A model generated the notes under the pieces. It saw nothing but the letters and a program-made list of their open reading frames with translations, did no database searches and had not been told where the DNA came from. Positions 1 through 7,663 of a DNA stretch of 36,661 nt are shown here, one piece after another (position 1 is the stretch's first letter; each line of letters starts with the position of its first letter). The stretch spans positions 1 through 36,661 of the forward strand of contig CAMAUZ010000078.1 of assembly GCA_945861535.1 (NCBI GenBank). Direction: 5' to 3'. Source of the stretch: Akkermansia muciniphila (GTDB lineage Bacteria; Verrucomicrobiota; Verrucomicrobiia; Limisphaerales; BJHT01). The position numbers were made by a program, and so were the translations under genes.

Positions 1-158
1 CCAGTCGCGGGCGAGGTCGGGAATGCTTCCAACCGGCCAGCATGACGGCGCAAGGCGTCGGCGATGTCCAGCAGGCGCAATCCCTCGCCGGTCGCGGCGT
101 TGGCAAGGGCGAGCAGTTGGGCGCGGCGGGCTTCAACTTCGGCGGCGTAAGTGGTCAT
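1..158 (-). CDS. Partial CDS running off the left edge, unknown
   Basis: Reading the minus strand from an ATG at 158 gives at least 52 codons without a stop up to the window edge, starting MTTYAAEVEARRAQLLALAN. The visible part is Ala/Leu/Arg-rich and likely alpha-helical. It lies 83 bp downstream of the helicase gene in the same direction, so it is probably part of the same element. I do not recognise a family. Codon use matches the neighbours, but the short length keeps confidence moderate. Confidence 0.5.
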   Translation of the reverse strand, partial: MTTYAAEVEARRAQLLALANAATGEGLRLLDIADALRRHAGRLEAFPTSPAT

Positions 159-187
159 CGTGGTTTTACGGTGGATTGCCCAACGGT

Positions 188-228
188 CCGTCAGTCCGTC
201 AGGAATGCGACGGCTGACGGGCTGACGG
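188..228. repeat. 15-bp inverted repeat between helicase gene and partial CDS
   Basis: Two 15-base arms at 188-202 and 214-228 are complementary with one G-T wobble and flank an 11-base spacer. Each arm itself contains a CCGTCAG unit twice (spaced by one base), so the structure is both inverted and directly repeated. It sits in the only sizeable gap after the helicase gene. It could be an attenuator or weak terminator, or a protein-binding site of the element. There is no T-run on the minus side, so factor-independent termination is unlikely. Confidence 0.45.
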
Positions 229-241
229 GCTGTTTCTGTGT

Positions 242-1600
242 TCACGGCGTGGTGATGATCCATTTTCGGCTGTCCTCGTGGCGGTCCTGTCGCACGCGGT
301 CGGGAATCTTCTTGGCCAGCCGGCCGAGATAAACGCCGCAGGCGGTGGGCCACGACAGGAGCTTGCGTGCCTCAAACGAGCATCGGCTGTCGGTGCTGGT
401 CAGGATGGTTTCCAGTTCGCCGGCGGTTCCGTTCCATGTTCCGGCGGCTGGGGTTTGAAACAATTCGCCGTCTATCAGCATCAGCAGCTTCTGCTCGGGG
501 GCGAGGGAGTCGATTGCTTGGACAAGCTCGGGGTGATGGTAGTGCCGAACGCCGAAGCGACTGCTGCGGAGCGGTTCGGGAATTGTCCACGTCGTCAGGA
601 AATGAACGAAGGCCGGCAGATCGGATTGCAGCGCCTGCCAGAATTGCCGCCGTTCCTCGTTGCTGTCGGTGGGTACCGGCATCGGGCGCTTGAATGCCTT
701 CAGCAGGACCAGCTTGTCCTCAAGGCTGTCGTCGAGTGGCGGCAGCACCATCAGGTTCTCGGGTTCATCGTTGACCGTGATGGTGACACGCCAAAAGGGT
801 GTCAGTCCGTTGACGGCGCGGCGTCCCTTGTCATGGAGTCGGTGGGTTTCGTTGACGCAGAAGCTTTTGATGGATGAACCGAAATTCCGACGGGCGCGGA
901 TGTCCGTGGAGGACTGGTCATCCTCGATCATCAAGTGTTCGGCCTCGAACAGGTCGGCATTGAACGGGGTTTGACCGGCCATGAATTGGTACGGCTTGGC
1001 GGAGCGCCCACCGAGCAGCGTGGTGATTTGATTTTGCAGGAGGCTTTTGCCGCAGTCGTGCGGACCGCAGAGGGCCAGGACTTGGCCGGGGCGGCGGATG
1101 CCGGCGGCGAGGGCTTCAACCGCCGTTTTCAGCCAGCCGAACAGGTAGGGGCGCTGGTCGCAGTCACCATCCAAGAAAAGGCCATCAATGAGCGCGCCCA
1201 ACGTGTGCCAGTTGCCGGCGATGGGTTTGATGAGCTTGGCCGATTCGGTCACAAGGACGCGGCGGTCAGAGATTTCAAAACAGCCAGCCTGATACCCGGC
1301 GAGCGGGCCGGCATAGACCACGTCGCGCCGCTGTTGAATGTCGATAAGGCGGAGGTCGAGCGGGCTGACTTCGGACCCGAGTGTTTTGCGCGGTGAGATG
1401 CCACGGGACCGGAGCAGGCGCTTGATTTGCGTCTCGTTCATCAGAATCCATCCGCCGCGCTCGTTGGGCGTCCAGTAGGCGGAGCGGGTTGAATCGAAAT
1501 AGATGGGCGGCGCTTCTGTTATCGGTGCGGACGTGAGCGGTTCCGATTGCAGTTCATCGGTGCCGATAGCTTCGGCGAGCAGGTCGAGGTCGAGGTTCAC
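242..1600 (-). CDS. SF3/D5-type helicase (primase-associated, virulence-E-like), mobile element
   Basis: A 452-residue protein of the replication module. Near residue 190 a Walker A motif GPHDCGKS is followed about 50 residues later by a Walker B strand ending in IEDDQSS, then a sensor-like region TITVNDEPENLMVLPP. This order fits superfamily 3 / virulence-associated-E-like phage and plasmid helicases that unwind DNA beside a primase. The open frame continues upstream to 1813, but I chose the GTG at 1598-1600. It overlaps the stop of the primase gene by four bases (GTGA), a classic translational coupling, and the longer N-terminus is Arg-rich shadow sequence. The primase and helicase, fused in many phages, are here two coupled genes. 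Confidence 0.8.
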   Translation of the reverse strand: MNLDLDLLAEAIGTDELQSEPLTSAPITEAPPIYFDSTRSAYWTPNERGGWILMNETQIKRLLRSRGISPRKTLGSEVSPLDLRLIDIQQRRDVVYAGPLAGYQAGCFEISDRRVLVTESAKLIKPIAGNWHTLGALIDGLFLDGDCDQRPYLFGWLKTAVEALAAGIRRPGQVLALCGPHDCGKSLLQNQITTLLGGRSAKPYQFMAGQTPFNADLFEAEHLMIEDDQSSTDIRARRNFGSSIKSFCVNETHRLHDKGRRAVNGLTPFWRVTITVNDEPENLMVLPPLDDSLEDKLVLLKAFKRPMPVPTDSNEERRQFWQALQSDLPAFVHFLTTWTIPEPLRSSRFGVRHYHHPELVQAIDSLAPEQKLLMLIDGELFQTPAAGTWNGTAGELETILTSTDSRCSFEARKLLSWPTACGVYLGRLAKKIPDRVRQDRHEDSRKWIITTP

Positions 1601-2625
1601 AAGATCGCCTTTTGTTCGGGGTGGGGAGCGAGATAGAGCAGGTCTTGCAGTCCATCGCCGGTCGCGCCGATGGTGCGGGCGACTCCGGGCAGACGAGACA
1701 GGCGGGACGGGTTTTTGTTTTTGCCGTCCACGCCGAAGCGGGCCAGCAGCGCGAGCAGTTTGGCAACGGCGGCGCGGTATTCGTCGGCGTTGGCGGCCTC
1801 GACTCGCACCCATGCGTGAACGGATTTTCCGCCGGAGGTAAGCACGGCGGAGATAGGAAGCGGGAGCCGGGCCAGCAACGGCAGTTGTAGTTCGATAGGA
1901 ACACTGTCGATTTCCACCAAGGCGAACCGATGCGCGGTCACGTTGGCGTCGCCGATGCCTTGCCCGTCGAGGCTATTCATCCTCAACCAAGCGCCACCGG
2001 GGCGCGGCGGCAGGGGTTCCAGCAACCGTCCCTGCCATTCGTTTTGAGGCAGTGTGACTCCACCATTGCCGGGGCGGGCCTTGCCGTCGGCGAAAATGCT
2101 CTCGGTGACGACGTTTGCGAATTCGTGGTCCTCGAAAAGCTGGCTGATTAGATAGCTTCCCTGTCGGTGCCAGTGCTCGCCACCGGGGCGAATGATAGGC
2201 GGCAGTTTGCACGGGCTGGCGGCGCGGAGATCATTGGCGGTGCAGCGGAATCCGCGCAGATAGTTTTCCACGGCGCTGGCCGGGTCGATGCGTAGGATGG
2301 GGCGCGGGGCCAGTGCAACTTGCGGTCGAGCCGCTGGCGCTGGCCGGTAGTCGTCGCCCAGCAAATGCCCGCGCGGCTTTTGATGTTGGGCGGTGGTGGC
2401 GGACGTGACTTTGTGAATGAGTTCCCGCTCAGTCCACGGCGGGACGCAGCGCGGGTTGTAATCTCTGCGAAGCAGATCGAGCGCGTCGGACGGATGCAGA
2501 GCGAATCCGTGAACCAACGCGCACGCGGCGGCGAAGGTCTGCGGGTGTCCGCCTTGGCCAGACACCGCGCCGGGGATTTTTTCGAGATACAACCGCGCGC
2601 GGTCAAGCGGGGTGAGTGTTACCAC
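1597..2625 (-). CDS. Primase-polymerase-like protein (PriCT-like + AEP-type domain)
   Basis: A 342-residue protein. The first about 75 residues (RARLYLEKIPGAVSGQGGH, then LVHGFAL and PPWTERELIHKV) match the small helical domain common in phage and plasmid primases. The C-terminal half carries motifs of archaeo-eukaryotic-type primases: an acidic strand ALVEIDS, SGGKSVHAWV (the S-x-H motif), and KNPSRLSRLPGV. It probably primes replication of the element with the helicase encoded immediately downstream. The start is a GTG at 2623-2625 that overlaps the stop of the preceding tiny ORF. The family assignment rests on motifs only. Confidence 0.75.
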   Translation of the reverse strand: MVTLTPLDRARLYLEKIPGAVSGQGGHPQTFAAACALVHGFALHPSDALDLLRRDYNPRCVPPWTERELIHKVTSATTAQHQKPRGHLLGDDYRPAPAARPQVALAPRPILRIDPASAVENYLRGFRCTANDLRAASPCKLPPIIRPGGEHWHRQGSYLISQLFEDHEFANVVTESIFADGKARPGNGGVTLPQNEWQGRLLEPLPPRPGGAWLRMNSLDGQGIGDANVTAHRFALVEIDSVPIELQLPLLARLPLPISAVLTSGGKSVHAWVRVEAANADEYRAAVAKLLALLARFGVDGKNKNPSRLSRLPGVARTIGATGDGLQDLLYLAPHPEQKAIL

Positions 2626-2786
2626 GAGCCACCGCCTGCCACGAAAGTGACTTTTGAGTTATGGCGGGAACGAGGGGCGAGGAAGTCGCGGACGCGCAGG
2701 CCAGGTTGCCAGCCTCGGCGGATTGCCTTTTCAACCTTCGCGTGAGCCGAACCGCTGGCACGGGAGAATCGTAGTCCGGTTTTCAT
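2619..2786 (-). CDS. Small basic protein (55 aa), unknown, mobile element
   Basis: The ATG at 2784-2786 is preceded by an AAAGGGGA purine run at good ribosome-binding distance, one of the better sites in this element. The predicted 55-residue protein begins MKTGLRFSRASGSAHAKVEK and is Arg/Lys-rich. Its stop overlaps the GTG start of the primase gene. Its own start overlaps the stop of the 48-codon ORF upstream in an ATGA arrangement. This chain of overlaps argues for a real translated gene or a coupling leader peptide. No family is recognised. Confidence 0.5.
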   Translation of the reverse strand: MKTGLRFSRASGSAHAKVEKAIRRGWQPGLRVRDFLAPRSRHNSKVTFVAGGGSW

Positions 2787-2929
2787 TGGTCCCCTTTCGA
2801 TAGGTTGGAAATGGCGGTTTCGAGGCGGGCGTGCCACGCCGCGAAAATCCAAAAGACTGAGCGCGGGAAAGATAGCGCCACGCGGGCAGTGCGGAGCAGA
2901 GTAAGGCGGGCGCGCATTTGAGTTTTCAT
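2783..2929 (-). CDS. Small ORF (48 aa), possible coupling peptide, mobile element
   Basis: An ATG at 2927-2929, nine bases after the stop of the DNA-binding protein gene and preceded by AAGG, opens 48 codons. The product starts MKTQMRARLTLLRTARVALS and has a short hydrophobic stretch around FWIFAAW. Its TGA overlaps the ATG of the next small ORF (ATGA). The conservation-like overlap pattern is the main support. It may simply keep ribosomes moving from the regulator gene to the primase. Confidence 0.4.
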   Translation of the reverse strand: MKTQMRARLTLLRTARVALSFPRSVFWIFAAWHARLETAISNLSKGDQ

Positions 2930-2937
2930 GCGTCGCC

Positions 2938-3180
2938 TTATGCTTTGAGGAACCGCTCAAGCTCGGCCTTGGAAATGAGCTTGTGCCGCAAGTGCCCGGT
3001 GCTTTTCAGCTTGCCACGCTGGACGAGCCGCCAAACGGACACGTAGCTGATGCCCATCATCGCGGCGCACTCGCGGAGGCTGAATGCCAGACGCGGGAGC
3101 GGCGCGGGGGTGGCAGTTTGGGGCGGGTTGTTTCCGGCAGTTACCGGAACCATCACGGGCGGACTAGGGTTGTCTTTCAT
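2938..3180 (-). CDS. AlpA/MerR-like helix-turn-helix DNA-binding protein (excisionase-like)
   Basis: An 80-residue protein with a Pro-rich N-terminal arm and a C-terminal winged helix: FSLRECAAMMGISYVSVWRL followed by VQRGKLKST, HLRHKLISKAELERFL. This is the pattern of AlpA/Xis-type proteins (helix_turn_helix_17 style), which act as excisionases or replication regulators in small integrated elements. It lies between the unknown protein and the primase genes. A perfect 7-bp inverted repeat touches its start codon and may be its own operator. Confidence 0.75.
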   Translation of the reverse strand: MKDNPSPPVMVPVTAGNNPPQTATPAPLPRLAFSLRECAAMMGISYVSVWRLVQRGKLKSTGHLRHKLISKAELERFLKA

Positions 3181-3204
3181 GCGCCCAAATCATCGCATGG
3201 GCGC
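3181..3204. promoter_or_regulatory. Inverted repeat adjoining the start codon of the HTH gene
   Basis: Arms GCGCCCA (3181-3187) and TGGGCGC (3198-3204) are perfectly complementary around a 10-base spacer and end right at the ATG of the helix-turn-helix gene. On the mRNA, the structure would occupy the ribosome-binding region. It could serve as an operator for the encoded DNA-binding protein or as a translational control hairpin. The remaining gap up to 3317 shows nothing else convincing. Confidence 0.4.
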
Positions 3205-3317
3205 TTTTCCGAATTGAGGCTGGGGGGGCGTGCTAAAAGGTAGCGGAAAGCTGCTCGGCGGCAGGGAAGTTCTGCTGGCCGGAAGGGGAAGTATGCTCAA
3301 CGGCAGTGGTGCCGTGC

Positions 3318-4004
3318 TCAGTCCGCTTTTTGCGGACGTGGTTTGCCTCCAAGACTTTTTTTCAATCGAGCCGGGGGGCTTGCGTTTTTCGTCGTGGAAT
3401 CCAGAGCGGCGGCGGCAGCAGTTTTCGTTGCATCGGCGTTAGCCCATCTTTTCTTTCCCCCCTTCGCCCGTCCCTCGCGTGCAATGTTCGCCCGCCAGTG
3501 GCGAAAGGCTTCAGCGAGTTCAAAAATCTCAGTAGGAGTTGCGCGGACAGGATTCTTCCACCTCACAAACTCGCTTTTCCAAAATGACGGCTGCGTTGCT
3601 TTTAGAAAATCCCTGAAAACTTTTTCCCGGTCGGTGTTGCTGTCACCGTGGGGGATAAACTGCCTGAGTATCTCATGAAATTTTAGGGGACAATCCGTCG
3701 CGCCAAGAACCTCGCTGATAGCTATGGTATCGCTTGGCGGTGCCGGCGGGGCGATTATATCCATCTCCCGGCGTAACAGTTCACGCCTGCTGTCCTGCCA
3801 TAGGTCAATGGATTGGGCGGCTAGCGTCCTGAGTGTTTCAGCGGTGCAGGGACGTCCGGCGGCAAGCAAACCAGCGGCGAGCGTGGCGGCCAAGGCGGCG
3901 GCGGTGTTCACGTCGGGCAAGCTGGCGCGGATGTTCGCTTGCAACGTTGCCTCGGGGCTTGTGTGTGGTATGGCGGCGGTTTTAGGGACGGGCTTGGCTT
4001 TCAT
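3318..4004 (-). CDS. Hypothetical basic protein (228 aa), mobile element
   Basis: The ATG at 4002-4004 lies 11 bp after the integrase stop, so the two genes are probably cotranscribed. The N-terminal 80 residues are Ala-rich and helical. The middle contains VLGATDCPLKFHEILRQF and DREKVFRDFLKA. The C-terminal about 50 residues are a Lys/Arg/Ala-rich tail starting near GRAKGGKKRWANAD, probably disordered and nucleic-acid-binding. I recognise no family. Position suggests an element-specific accessory or regulatory factor. Confidence 0.6.
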   Translation of the reverse strand: MKAKPVPKTAAIPHTSPEATLQANIRASLPDVNTAAALAATLAAGLLAAGRPCTAETLRTLAAQSIDLWQDSRRELLRREMDIIAPPAPPSDTIAISEVLGATDCPLKFHEILRQFIPHGDSNTDREKVFRDFLKATQPSFWKSEFVRWKNPVRATPTEIFELAEAFRHWRANIAREGRAKGGKKRWANADATKTAAAAALDSTTKNASPPARLKKSLGGKPRPQKAD

Positions 4005-4015
4005 CGTGCGAGGTT

Positions 4016-5170
4016 TTAAGCGGCGGCGGCAGCGGGCATTTCCACGATGTTATCGGGGGTCGGTGCGAGCATCGTGGCCGGTGTTTTTCCGAACGAGACT
4101 TTTGCCGCCATGTCGGCGCTGTGCTCGTCGCGTAAGTGTCCGTAAACTCGCATCGCCAGCGCGCCACCGTCCTTGTGGCCGAGCCAGCGGGAGACGGTCG
4201 GAATGTCCACGCCGGATTCAATACAGCGCGTGGCGAACAGGTGGCGCAAGTCGTGATGCGTGAGCCGTGCCATGCCGGCGGTTTCGGCGGCGCGGTCCAT
4301 CGCCTTCTGGCATTCGTGAACGAGCATGACGGGGGCGGATTGCAGGGCGGCGGGACGCGATGCACGGAGGCGTTGAAGCAGTTCCCGCATTTCGGGAATC
4401 ATCGGGACAAAGCGGGCGGTGCCGTTCTTGGTGACGCGCAGGTGAACCTGCCCTTTGTCGAAATTCACGTCGTGCCATGTCACGTGCGCGGCCTCGTCTT
4501 TGCGAAATCCACCGAAGGCGAGGAACTGGACGAGATCGGCGCAATCGCGACTGAACCGACCGCCGCCGTCTGCAATGGCGGCGACGAATTGCAGGAACTG
4601 TTCGTGGGTCGGCAGGTTCAACTTGCGCTCGGTGGGGCGGGCGCGATTGATGCCTCGGGCCGGGTTTTTGTAACGGACTCCGCTGGCGACGCCGAGATCA
4701 ATTACCATTTGCAGGGTGGCGAGCGTGTTATTGAAAACGCTCGGGCTGTAGGCTTCGCTGAACTTTCGCGCCCATGACTTGCACTCGTCGGTTTTGAGGT
4801 TCGCGATGCGGGTCGCCTTGATGGCGGGCCAGCTTTTGAGCAGGGCGACGATGGTCTTGCGCCGATAGACTTTCGCGCCGGGTTTCAACTTGGTGTCGCC
4901 GGCGAGGTTTTTCTCAAACAGTGCCAGCGCATCGCCGAAGGTGGCGTCGCGCTCCATAAGGCGCTCGCTGCTTTCGAGTCGGGCGCGTTCCTCCTGTTCA
5001 ACATCGCGGAGCTTAATCTTGGCGACGGAGAAGGTGTGCGTATCGAGGGAACGCCAAACGAGCTTGCCGCCCGCCCGAAGGCGCGCATAGTAGCTCCCCG
5101 ATGGCACGTAGCGCACCAAGTTCGGAACCGGGGTTTTCTGCCACTTCACTCCGCCCAAATCGTTTTTCAT
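4016..5170 (-). CDS. Tyrosine recombinase (site-specific integrase)
   Basis: A 384-residue phage-type integrase that would catalyse integration and excision of the element. The N-terminal arm-binding/SAM-like region spans roughly residues 50-180 (DECKSWARKFSEAYSPSVFN). The catalytic domain follows with Arg in FGGFRKDEAAHVTW, the Lys hairpin VTKNGTARFVPM, the HDLRHLFATRC motif, and WLGHKDGGALAMRVYGHL containing the GH pair and the nucleophilic Tyr. All catalytic positions are present, so it is probably active. The start ATG lies only six bases behind a consensus-like -10 box, suggesting a leaderless mRNA. The gene begins 81 bp from the tRNA-Ile2 gene. Confidence 0.92.
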   Translation of the reverse strand: MKNDLGGVKWQKTPVPNLVRYVPSGSYYARLRAGGKLVWRSLDTHTFSVAKIKLRDVEQEERARLESSERLMERDATFGDALALFEKNLAGDTKLKPGAKVYRRKTIVALLKSWPAIKATRIANLKTDECKSWARKFSEAYSPSVFNNTLATLQMVIDLGVASGVRYKNPARGINRARPTERKLNLPTHEQFLQFVAAIADGGGRFSRDCADLVQFLAFGGFRKDEAAHVTWHDVNFDKGQVHLRVTKNGTARFVPMIPEMRELLQRLRASRPAALQSAPVMLVHECQKAMDRAAETAGMARLTHHDLRHLFATRCIESGVDIPTVSRWLGHKDGGALAMRVYGHLRDEHSADMAAKVSFGKTPATMLAPTPDNIVEMPAAAAA

Positions 5171-5175
5171 GGTCG

Positions 5176-5199
5176 GAGTATAGAAAGTGAGTATAGAAA
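5176..5199. repeat. 11-bp direct repeat overlapping the integrase promoter
   Basis: GAGTATAGAAA occurs at 5176-5186 and again at 5189-5199, a 13-bp period covering the -10 box and most of the spacer. Direct repeats at this place are typical of operator sites or integrase arm sites. Which protein binds is not visible. Confidence 0.5.
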
Positions 5200-5205
5200 A
5201 GTCAA
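5177..5205 (-). promoter_or_regulatory. Sigma70-type promoter of the integrase gene
   Basis: On the minus strand TTGACT (5200-5205) is followed after exactly 17 bp by TATACT (5177-5182). Both hexamers differ from consensus at one position. Transcription would start about at the A of the integrase ATG (5170), which leaves no room for a ribosome-binding site, so the mRNA is predicted to be leaderless. Confidence 0.7.
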
Positions 5206-5251
5206 AGTCGGATAAATTGCGCTATCGTAAGTGCCTCATTTGCAGCTTGTT

Positions 5252-5327
5252 GGTCCCATAGCTCAGCGGTTAGAGCAGGCGACTCATAATCGCTTGGTCA
5301 CTGGTTCAAATCCAGTTGGGACCACCA
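5252..5327 (+). tRNA. tRNA-Ile2 (anticodon CAU, lysidine type), CCA encoded
   Basis: A full cloverleaf can be drawn: acceptor GGTCCCA/TGGGACC, D-arm GCTC/GAGC, anticodon stem GGCGA/TCGCT with loop CTCATAA (anticodon 5285-5287), T-arm ACTGG/CCAGT, discriminator A and encoded CCA. The CAU anticodon alone could mean methionine. However, the D-arm to variable-loop stretch closely matches my memory of Escherichia coli ileX, so I assign the AUA-reading isoleucine tRNA whose C34 is turned into lysidine by TilS. It stands directly beside the element's integrase gene and is a likely integration landmark. Confidence 0.88.
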
Positions 5328-5400
5328 TCGGTGGCTAGCTTCTGCGAATTTCTCCTCCACTCTTCCGCTTCCCGCCGCTCGCTGCGACGGCGCGATCCGG

Positions 5401-5438
5401 AAAAACAAAACGGGGACAAGGTGTGAACCCTGTCCCCG
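5401..5438 (-). terminator. Rho-independent terminator of the MFS/oxidoreductase cluster
   Basis: On the minus strand, 34 bp after the transporter stop, an 8-bp perfect GC-rich stem (CGGGGACA/TGTCCCCG, extended by two more pairs after one mismatch) with a six-base loop is followed by TTTTGTTTTT. This is a strong intrinsic terminator for the leftward transcript. It also shields the tRNA gene. Confidence 0.85.
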
Positions 5439-5471
5439 TGAAGTCTCCGGCGTTCAACGCCGCGGAGTATC

Positions 5472-7088
5472 TCAGGCCTCCATCGGACCGGAGGTGCCGC
5501 CGGTCAGTTCCTCGGCCAGATGGACCGGTTTGTAACCGCCGATGGTCTTGAAGTAGAGGAACAGCAGGAGGTAGATGATCGCCATGGTGGCCGGAATCCA
5601 CGCGTCGGCTTTGAGTGTGCGGCGGTCGCCCTTGCGATCGGATTCGACCACGAGTTCCTGCTCCTTGGTGCGAGTCTTGGAGTCCCGGGCTTCGCCGAGC
5701 TTTTTCCCGTCAAGGCCCACTGCCGAGGTGATATCAAGGTTGAGGAATTGCGAGGGCTTTTCGGCCTTGAACTTCTCGTACACGGCCGCATCGGCCGTTT
5801 TCAGTTCCTCACCGGCGAACCGATCTTTGCAGTAACCCAGGCCCGGGCCGCCGATGAGACCGGCCGAAAGCATCCCGATGCCGCCCATGATGGACATGGC
5901 GACCGCGCCGGTCTGCGGGAAGCGATCACCGACGACCGCGAGCATCGTGGGCCAGAAGAAGGTCTTGCCGACCGCGTAAATGCCGAGGGCGACGAGGGCC
6001 ATCCCGAAGGTCTCCATGCCGCTGGCGAGGTTCAGGCCGATGCAGGCAATGACCGAGCAGGCGAACAGCAGGCCGATCGGTGACAGCTTGAGGGTGCGTT
6101 CAATGAAGTGGGCGCAGAACCGGAGGCCGAACATGATGGCCGAGGTCCAGATGAACAGATACTTGCCCTGTTCCGAGGTGAAGAGGTTGCCGGTGATGTT
6201 TTGAATCCAGCCGTCCGTGCCCAACTCGACCGCGCCGACCAACCCGTGGGCGACGAACAACACGAAGAGCACAAACGACCCGATCGAAAACTTCGTGATC
6301 ACCGCCACGACCACCAGCAACACCCCGCCCAGGGCGTAACCGATGTTCTTGGCCTGCTCAGGAGCGAACGGCTTGACAATATCCCCCAGGAACAGCGCCA
6401 GCAGCGAGCAGACGATGATCGAACCGATGATGCCGACGTCCTTGAACATTTCCACGAAGCTCGCGCCCTTGGCCGCGGCTTCCGATTTCGGAAACGTCTG
6501 GCCGAAGAACATGATCGCGTAGAGCGCGGTCGGAATGAGGTAGAGCGCCAACTGGATTTTCCACCCCACTTGCATCTTGTCATCCAGCACCCATCCCGCG
6601 ACCGAGCCGAGCACCATGCCGGCGGGCCAACTGGCGTGGAGGATGTTCAGATAGTGCGTGCGGTTTTTCGGAAACAGCGTGGCGACCAGCGGATTGGCCA
6701 CGGCCTCGAGCGTCCCGTTCGCAAAGGCGAAGATGAACATGCCCCAGAACAGGTAGTTGTAGGCGTTTTCCGGGGTGCTGGCGGCAAAGGTCACCACCGC
6801 CGAGAGGACGTGGCAGAGCAGCGCGACCCCGACCAGCTTGCCATAGCCAATCTTGTCCACGATCACGCCGCCGATGATGATGCCGAAGCAGAAGCCGGAG
6901 AAACCGCCGCCGCCGATGGCCCCGAGTTGCGCGCCGGTGAAGCCGAATTCCTTGCCCCAGTTGTCGAAAATACCGCCGCGGATGGCGAAGCCGACGCCGG
7001 CGGCGAGAATCGCCATGAAGCCGGCCCAGAGGAGTCGATTGGCATTGGCCGCAATCGGCCCGCCGTTGGTGGATGTGTCGTTGCTCAT
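5472..7088 (-). CDS. MFS transporter, sugar/nucleoside permease type
   Basis: A 538-residue polytopic membrane protein with about 12 hydrophobic segments, beginning with [19 protein letters not shown] and typical MFS loop motifs such as [14 protein letters not shown] between the second and third segments. It resembles the sugar or nucleoside proton symporters common in Verrucomicrobia and Planctomycetes. Unusually, about 80 hydrophilic residues ([10 protein letters not shown] to [10 protein letters not shown]) separate the last two membrane segments and form a soluble loop. The gene lies downstream of a Gfo/Idh/MocA oxidoreductase in the same direction, so it probably imports a sugar derivative handled by that enzyme. 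The substrate cannot be told from sequence. Confidence 0.82.
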   Translation of the reverse strand: MSNDTSTNGGPIAANANRLLWAGFMAILAAGVGFAIRGGIFDNWGKEFGFTGAQLGAIGGGGFSGFCFGIIIGGVIVDKIGYGKLVGVALLCHVLSAVVTFAASTPENAYNYLFWGMFIFAFANGTLEAVANPLVATLFPKNRTHYLNILHASWPAGMVLGSVAGWVLDDKMQVGWKIQLALYLIPTALYAIMFFGQTFPKSEAAAKGASFVEMFKDVGIIGSIIVCSLLALFLGDIVKPFAPEQAKNIGYALGGVLLVVVAVITKFSIGSFVLFVLFVAHGLVGAVELGTDGWIQNITGNLFTSEQGKYLFIWTSAIMFGLRFCAHFIERTLKLSPIGLLFACSVIACIGLNLASGMETFGMALVALGIYAVGKTFFWPTMLAVVGDRFPQTGAVAMSIMGGIGMLSAGLIGGPGLGYCKDRFAGEELKTADAAVYEKFKAEKPSQFLNLDITSAVGLDGKKLGEARDSKTRTKEQELVVESDRKGDRRTLKADAWIPATMAIIYLLLFLYFKTIGGYKPVHLAEELTGGTSGPMEA

Positions 7089-7131
7089 ACTTTGTTCGTT
7101 GTTTTGGTTTGGGTTCTACAGGGGAGAGGGT

Positions 7132-7410
7132 TCAGTAAACGCTGTCGTGGGTGCCAAAGGTGACAAGAATAACCGCGTCGTGATCGGCCTCGCGATGCCA
7201 CTGAAACAGTACGCGGCAATCATATCCGCAACTGCACGCGAAGTGCCCGGCCAGTGCGCCGCTGAGGGGGTGGGTTTTCAAGCGCGGGTCGAGCGGGTTG
7301 GTCGCCAGGCGGGCGAGAGTTTCATCGACGCATTCACGACGGGCCGCGTCCCGTTTGACGTGACGTGCATAAGCCCGGTCGAACCGGGGCGTGGAGACGA
7401 GTTGCGGCAT
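7132..7410 (-). CDS. RelE/YafQ-family mRNA interferase toxin
   Basis: A 92-residue protein with the compact RelE-superfamily pattern: STPRFDRAYARHVKRD at the N-terminus, DPRLKTHPLSGALAGHFAC in the middle, and the terminal strand VILVTFGTHDSVY, whose GTHD.VY ending is characteristic of YafQ/RelE toxins that cut mRNA on the ribosome. It starts 10 bp after the stop of a 76-codon gene that encodes the likely antitoxin. The order antitoxin then toxin is the usual one. Confidence 0.85.
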   Translation of the reverse strand: MPQLVSTPRFDRAYARHVKRDAARRECVDETLARLATNPLDPRLKTHPLSGALAGHFACSCGYDCRVLFQWHREADHDAVILVTFGTHDSVY

Positions 7411-7420
7411 CCGAGGTTTC

Positions 7421-7651
7421 TCATCCTTCCTCGTCCGCGAGCCGATGAAGCCGCGGCAACATTTCTTCGACAGGCTCGGCTTTCAGTTTCCCGGCCTGAT
7501 AATCCCGCAGCGCCTTCTTCGCATACGCCGCGGTCTCCTTCCGCCACGCCTCGATGCGCCGTTTGCGCCCGATCTCGAGCAGCAACTCCTGATCTTCCCC
7601 GGACAACTGTCCGAAGAGGGTCAGAGCTTGGTTGAGCGTCGCGGTGGCCAT
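7421..7651 (-). CDS. Putative antitoxin partner of the RelE-like toxin
   Basis: A 76-residue, highly charged, helical protein (MATATLNQALTLFGQLSGED, then KRRIEAWRKETAAYAKKALR) directly preceding the toxin gene with a 10-bp gap. No named DNA-binding fold is obvious. The size, charge and position match small antitoxins of RelE-type modules, which wrap and inhibit the toxin and repress the operon. It follows the oxidoreductase stop by 12 bp, so it may also be read from that gene's promoter. Confidence 0.72.
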   Translation of the reverse strand: MATATLNQALTLFGQLSGEDQELLLEIGRKRRIEAWRKETAAYAKKALRDYQAGKLKAEPVEEMLPRLHRLADEEG

Positions 7652-7663
7652 GCGGGAAAACTA

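Larger units (their letters stand above)
1..5250 (-). mobile_element. Integrated mobile element, right part (integrase plus replication module)
   Basis: All genes from the left edge to 5170 point left and are tightly packed, several overlapping by 4-7 bp. The module reads integrase, unknown basic protein, AlpA/MerR-like DNA-binding protein, two tiny ORFs, primase-polymerase-like protein, SF3-type helicase, and a gene cut by the window edge. This combination is typical of satellite-type prophages, plasmid-like elements and small integrative elements. No capsid, tail or conjugation genes are visible here, so the type of element is open. The right border must lie between the integrase start and the tRNA-Ile2 gene or inside that tRNA. 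The left border and the second attachment site are outside the window. The 5250 end is therefore approximate. Confidence 0.75.

Noticed and set aside
5252-5327. tRNA-Met
   Set aside because: Anticodon CAU would allow it, but the body of the sequence matches the minor isoleucine tRNA (ileX type) much better.
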